A model generated the notes under the pieces. It had not been told where the DNA came from. It saw nothing but the letters and a program-made list of their open reading frames with translations, and did not search any database. This document shows, piece by piece, positions 6,393-7,781 of a stretch of 7,781 bases of DNA (positions within the stretch are counted from its first letter, which is position 1; each line of letters opens with the position of its first letter). The position numbers and the translations under genes were made by a program. The stretch lies in the NCBI GenBank assembly GCA_019237515.1, contig JAFAGX010000437.1, positions 1-7,781 on the forward strand, read 5' to 3'. Source of the DNA: Acidobacteriaceae bacterium (GTDB lineage Bacteria > Acidobacteriota > Terriglobia > Terriglobales > SbA1).

Positions 6393-6914
6393 CTACGGAT
6401 TACCCCGAAGTGGAAACTTCACTCCCAGAACGACGATCTGCCGAGTCATTCGCTCATAACGTTCGGCAACGCGCAGCGTCGGAACTCCATACATCGGCAG
6501 AAGCATGGCCGCATACAGGCGCGGAATCACCTGAATTGCATAAAACCGCAGCCGGATAGCATTCTCGACCAGCTTTTCGGCAGCTGCGGCTGTCGCCGGG
6601 TCGGAGCTGTGGCGGGCAGCTTCTGCAATCTTCAATAGAAGCGCAGCGTTTCGGGATGTGGAAACAACGTACTCGATGGCGGTACGAAGGCGCTCACGCC
6701 GAATCTTGATGAATTCTTTGAACGGTAAGTGGCTGCGTAGATATTCGGTTTCGGCAGGATCAAGCAAATTCCGAAATGCGTCGATATCGACGAAGCGGAT
6801 CTGGTGTGCCGGATTCTCAACGACGCGTGGATCGAGGTACTGACCTCTGGCGAGCAGAATGAGAAACAGCAGGACAAACGCGGAGAGAACAACAAGAATT
6901 GTCGCAATGATCAT
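6393..6914 (-). CDS. Single-pass membrane protein of unknown function
   Basis: Not recognised. From the ATG at 6914 it has 173 residues: an N-terminal membrane segment (about 4-22, ATILVVLSAFVLLFLILLA), then a soluble domain with VDIDAFRNLLDPAETEYLRS (about 42-61), a basic helix FIKIRRERLRTAIEYV (68-83), an Ala-rich helix (about 88-116), and a more hydrophobic C-terminal part RLRFYAIQVIPRLYAAMLLP. There is no catalytic-looking motif. The ATG overlaps the stop of the upstream gene as ATGA, which is why I prefer it; a TTG at 6947 would add 11 residues (ESRITAVLTP between the starts) and cannot be excluded. No clear ribosome site precedes the ATG, as expected if translation is coupled. The tight coupling suggests it acts with the 7-TM protein, perhaps as a cytoplasmic or periplasmic partner depending on its topology. 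Confidence 0.75.
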   Translation of the reverse strand: MIIATILVVLSAFVLLFLILLARGQYLDPRVVENPAHQIRFVDIDAFRNLLDPAETEYLRSHLPFKEFIKIRRERLRTAIEYVVSTSRNAALLLKIAEAARHSSDPATAAAAEKLVENAIRLRFYAIQVIPRLYAAMLLPMYGVPTLRVAERYERMTRQIVVLGVKFPLRGNP

Positions 6915-7684
6915 CGGTGTAAGAACCGCTGTAATTCTCGATTCCAAGCTCCGAGGTCGTGCTTAGGTAAGCGCGCTTTCGGAGTTTGTGGTGGTCGCTC
7001 AGTAGCCAAGAGATGGGCCAGCCATATCAAAGCACAAATAAGATAAGTTCCCTGATTGATCACTTCGGTTATGTTTGTCATTTGGTTCGGCGCGGTCGGC
7101 TGAGTCTGCGTCCGTATGGCTGAGGTGCTGAGCATCACAGTCGCAAAAATTCCGAGACCTAGCGCAATTCCAAATGAGTGACTGCGCCATGAAAGACCAA
7201 AAGCTCGGGAAAACGTAAAAAGAAAAAGCAATTGACCAATGAGGAGAATATTGACCGTGCGCTCCAGAACAAAGAATTTAGACACAAGAGGGTCGTGTCC
7301 TGCAGCTGGAGCAAACCAGGCAAGAGCAAGGACGAGAGCCAAGAGGATAAGGGTAGCAGCGCGGAATAAAGTGATTCCCGATCTGGTCAACGCCGGGTAA
7401 CGATGCAGCAGGTTCTTGAAAATCTCATAAATGATCGCGAAACGGACTGCGACACTAACTGCCGCGGCCACGCTAAAGGCGACAAAGTATTGATCACCAC
7501 TTACCCAGGGAGCGTAGTCCATATAGAGCAACAGAGCCCCCTCCACTGTGATCCAGCTTGTATAGCAGACGAAAATCGGGAACTCTCGTTGAAAGCCTCG
7601 CTTGATGGCGACGAAGGTAAGCGCTCCGTAAGCGCCGACGGAAAGGAACCAGAGGGTCCGCCAGAGTGGTCCAAGAAAAAGCAT
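6911..7684 (-). CDS. Seven-transmembrane protein of unknown function
   Basis: Not recognised beyond a general resemblance to 7-TM 'hypothetical' proteins in Acidobacteriota. 257 residues from the ATG at 7684. Hydrophobic segments lie at about 6-27, 36-56, 65-88, 107-127, 136-158, 168-190 and 205-226, followed by a basic, hydrophilic C-terminal tail of about 30 residues (RPPQTPKARLPKHDLGAWNR and on). Conserved-looking loop residues include FQREFPIF (31-38), IYEIFKNLLHRYPALTR (85-101) and FVLERTVN (138-145). Positive charges after segments 1, 3 and 7 suggest the C-terminus is inside and the N-terminus outside. The stop overlaps the ATG of the downstream gene, so the two form an operon. No catalytic, transporter or receptor-domain motif can be named. 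It has no good Shine-Dalgarno sequence; the leader may be very short. Confidence 0.75.
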   Translation of the reverse strand: MLFLGPLWRTLWFLSVGAYGALTFVAIKRGFQREFPIFVCYTSWITVEGALLLYMDYAPWVSGDQYFVAFSVAAAVSVAVRFAIIYEIFKNLLHRYPALTRSGITLFRAATLILLALVLALAWFAPAAGHDPLVSKFFVLERTVNILLIGQLLFLFTFSRAFGLSWRSHSFGIALGLGIFATVMLSTSAIRTQTQPTAPNQMTNITEVINQGTYLICALIWLAHLLATERPPQTPKARLPKHDLGAWNRELQRFLHR

Positions 7685-7781
7685 GGGCTACCGGGAGCAC
7701 TATACTGCCTTTGGCCAGCAGCCCACAATGAGAATTTGGCCGTTTACGGAGAACTATGGTTTTGTACACCCTTGCGGGCCG
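7685..7781. other. Right-end non-coding stretch
   Basis: I see no coding frame here that I would support. It contains the promoter candidate above and a 7-bp direct repeat TTTGGCC (7710-7716 and 7735-7741) spaced 25 bp from start to start, which flanks the -35 position. Confidence 0.4.
7699..7728 (-). promoter_or_regulatory. Possible sigma-70 promoter of the 7-TM/single-pass operon
   Basis: On the minus strand TTGTGG (forward 7723-7728) and TATAGT (forward 7699-7704) are 18 bp apart. The -10 is a fair match and the -35 keeps only TTG. Transcription would begin near 7692, leaving about 8 nt before the ATG at 7684, too short for a normal ribosome site and consistent with the lack of one. Confidence 0.28.

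Overview
The window holds eight protein-coding genes (one cut by the left edge) in four blocks, with no RNA gene, insertion sequence or CRISPR array that I can see. Moderate-to-high GC content, the pairing of a homodimeric pyruvate dehydrogenase E1 with a two-lipoyl E2, a Glk-family glucokinase, and membrane proteins of a style I associate with Acidobacteriota suggest a soil-type Gram-negative heterotroph, probably Acidobacteriota. That placement is inference; no marker gene in the window settles it.

Left to right: (1) the C-terminal three quarters of a glucokinase on the + strand, ending at 788. (2) Converging on it with only 19 bp between, the minus-strand operon aceE (5272 to 2594) then aceF (2520 to 808), encoding E1 and E2 of the pyruvate dehydrogenase complex. 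The 73-bp gap between them carries a small tandem repeat and a short palindrome. The E3 gene (lpd) is not in the window. (3) A 190-bp divergent intergenic region, 5273-5462, with two sets of inverted repeats that share an AACTC core. (4) A + strand cluster of three small overlapping membrane-protein genes, 5463-6374. It resembles in architecture the enterobacterial yqjD-yqjE-yqjK cluster: a DUF883-like C-terminally anchored protein, a holin-superfamily-III (DUF1469-type) protein, and a 70-residue tail-anchored protein. (5) Converging on that, with an 18-bp gap, a minus-strand pair: a 7-TM protein of unknown function (7684 to 6911) coupled by an ATGA overlap to a single-pass membrane protein of unknown function (6914 to 6393).

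Taken together, glucokinase and pyruvate dehydrogenase are two steps of glucose breakdown (glucose to glucose-6-phosphate; pyruvate to acetyl-CoA), but they are on opposite strands and not co-transcribed. The membrane genes have no evident metabolic link to them. The most interesting non-coding signal is the nested inverted repeat just upstream of aceE, which overlaps a plausible promoter and looks like an operator. I found no convincing new biological system; the unknown 7-TM/single-pass pair and the three-gene small membrane cluster are the least explained coding parts.
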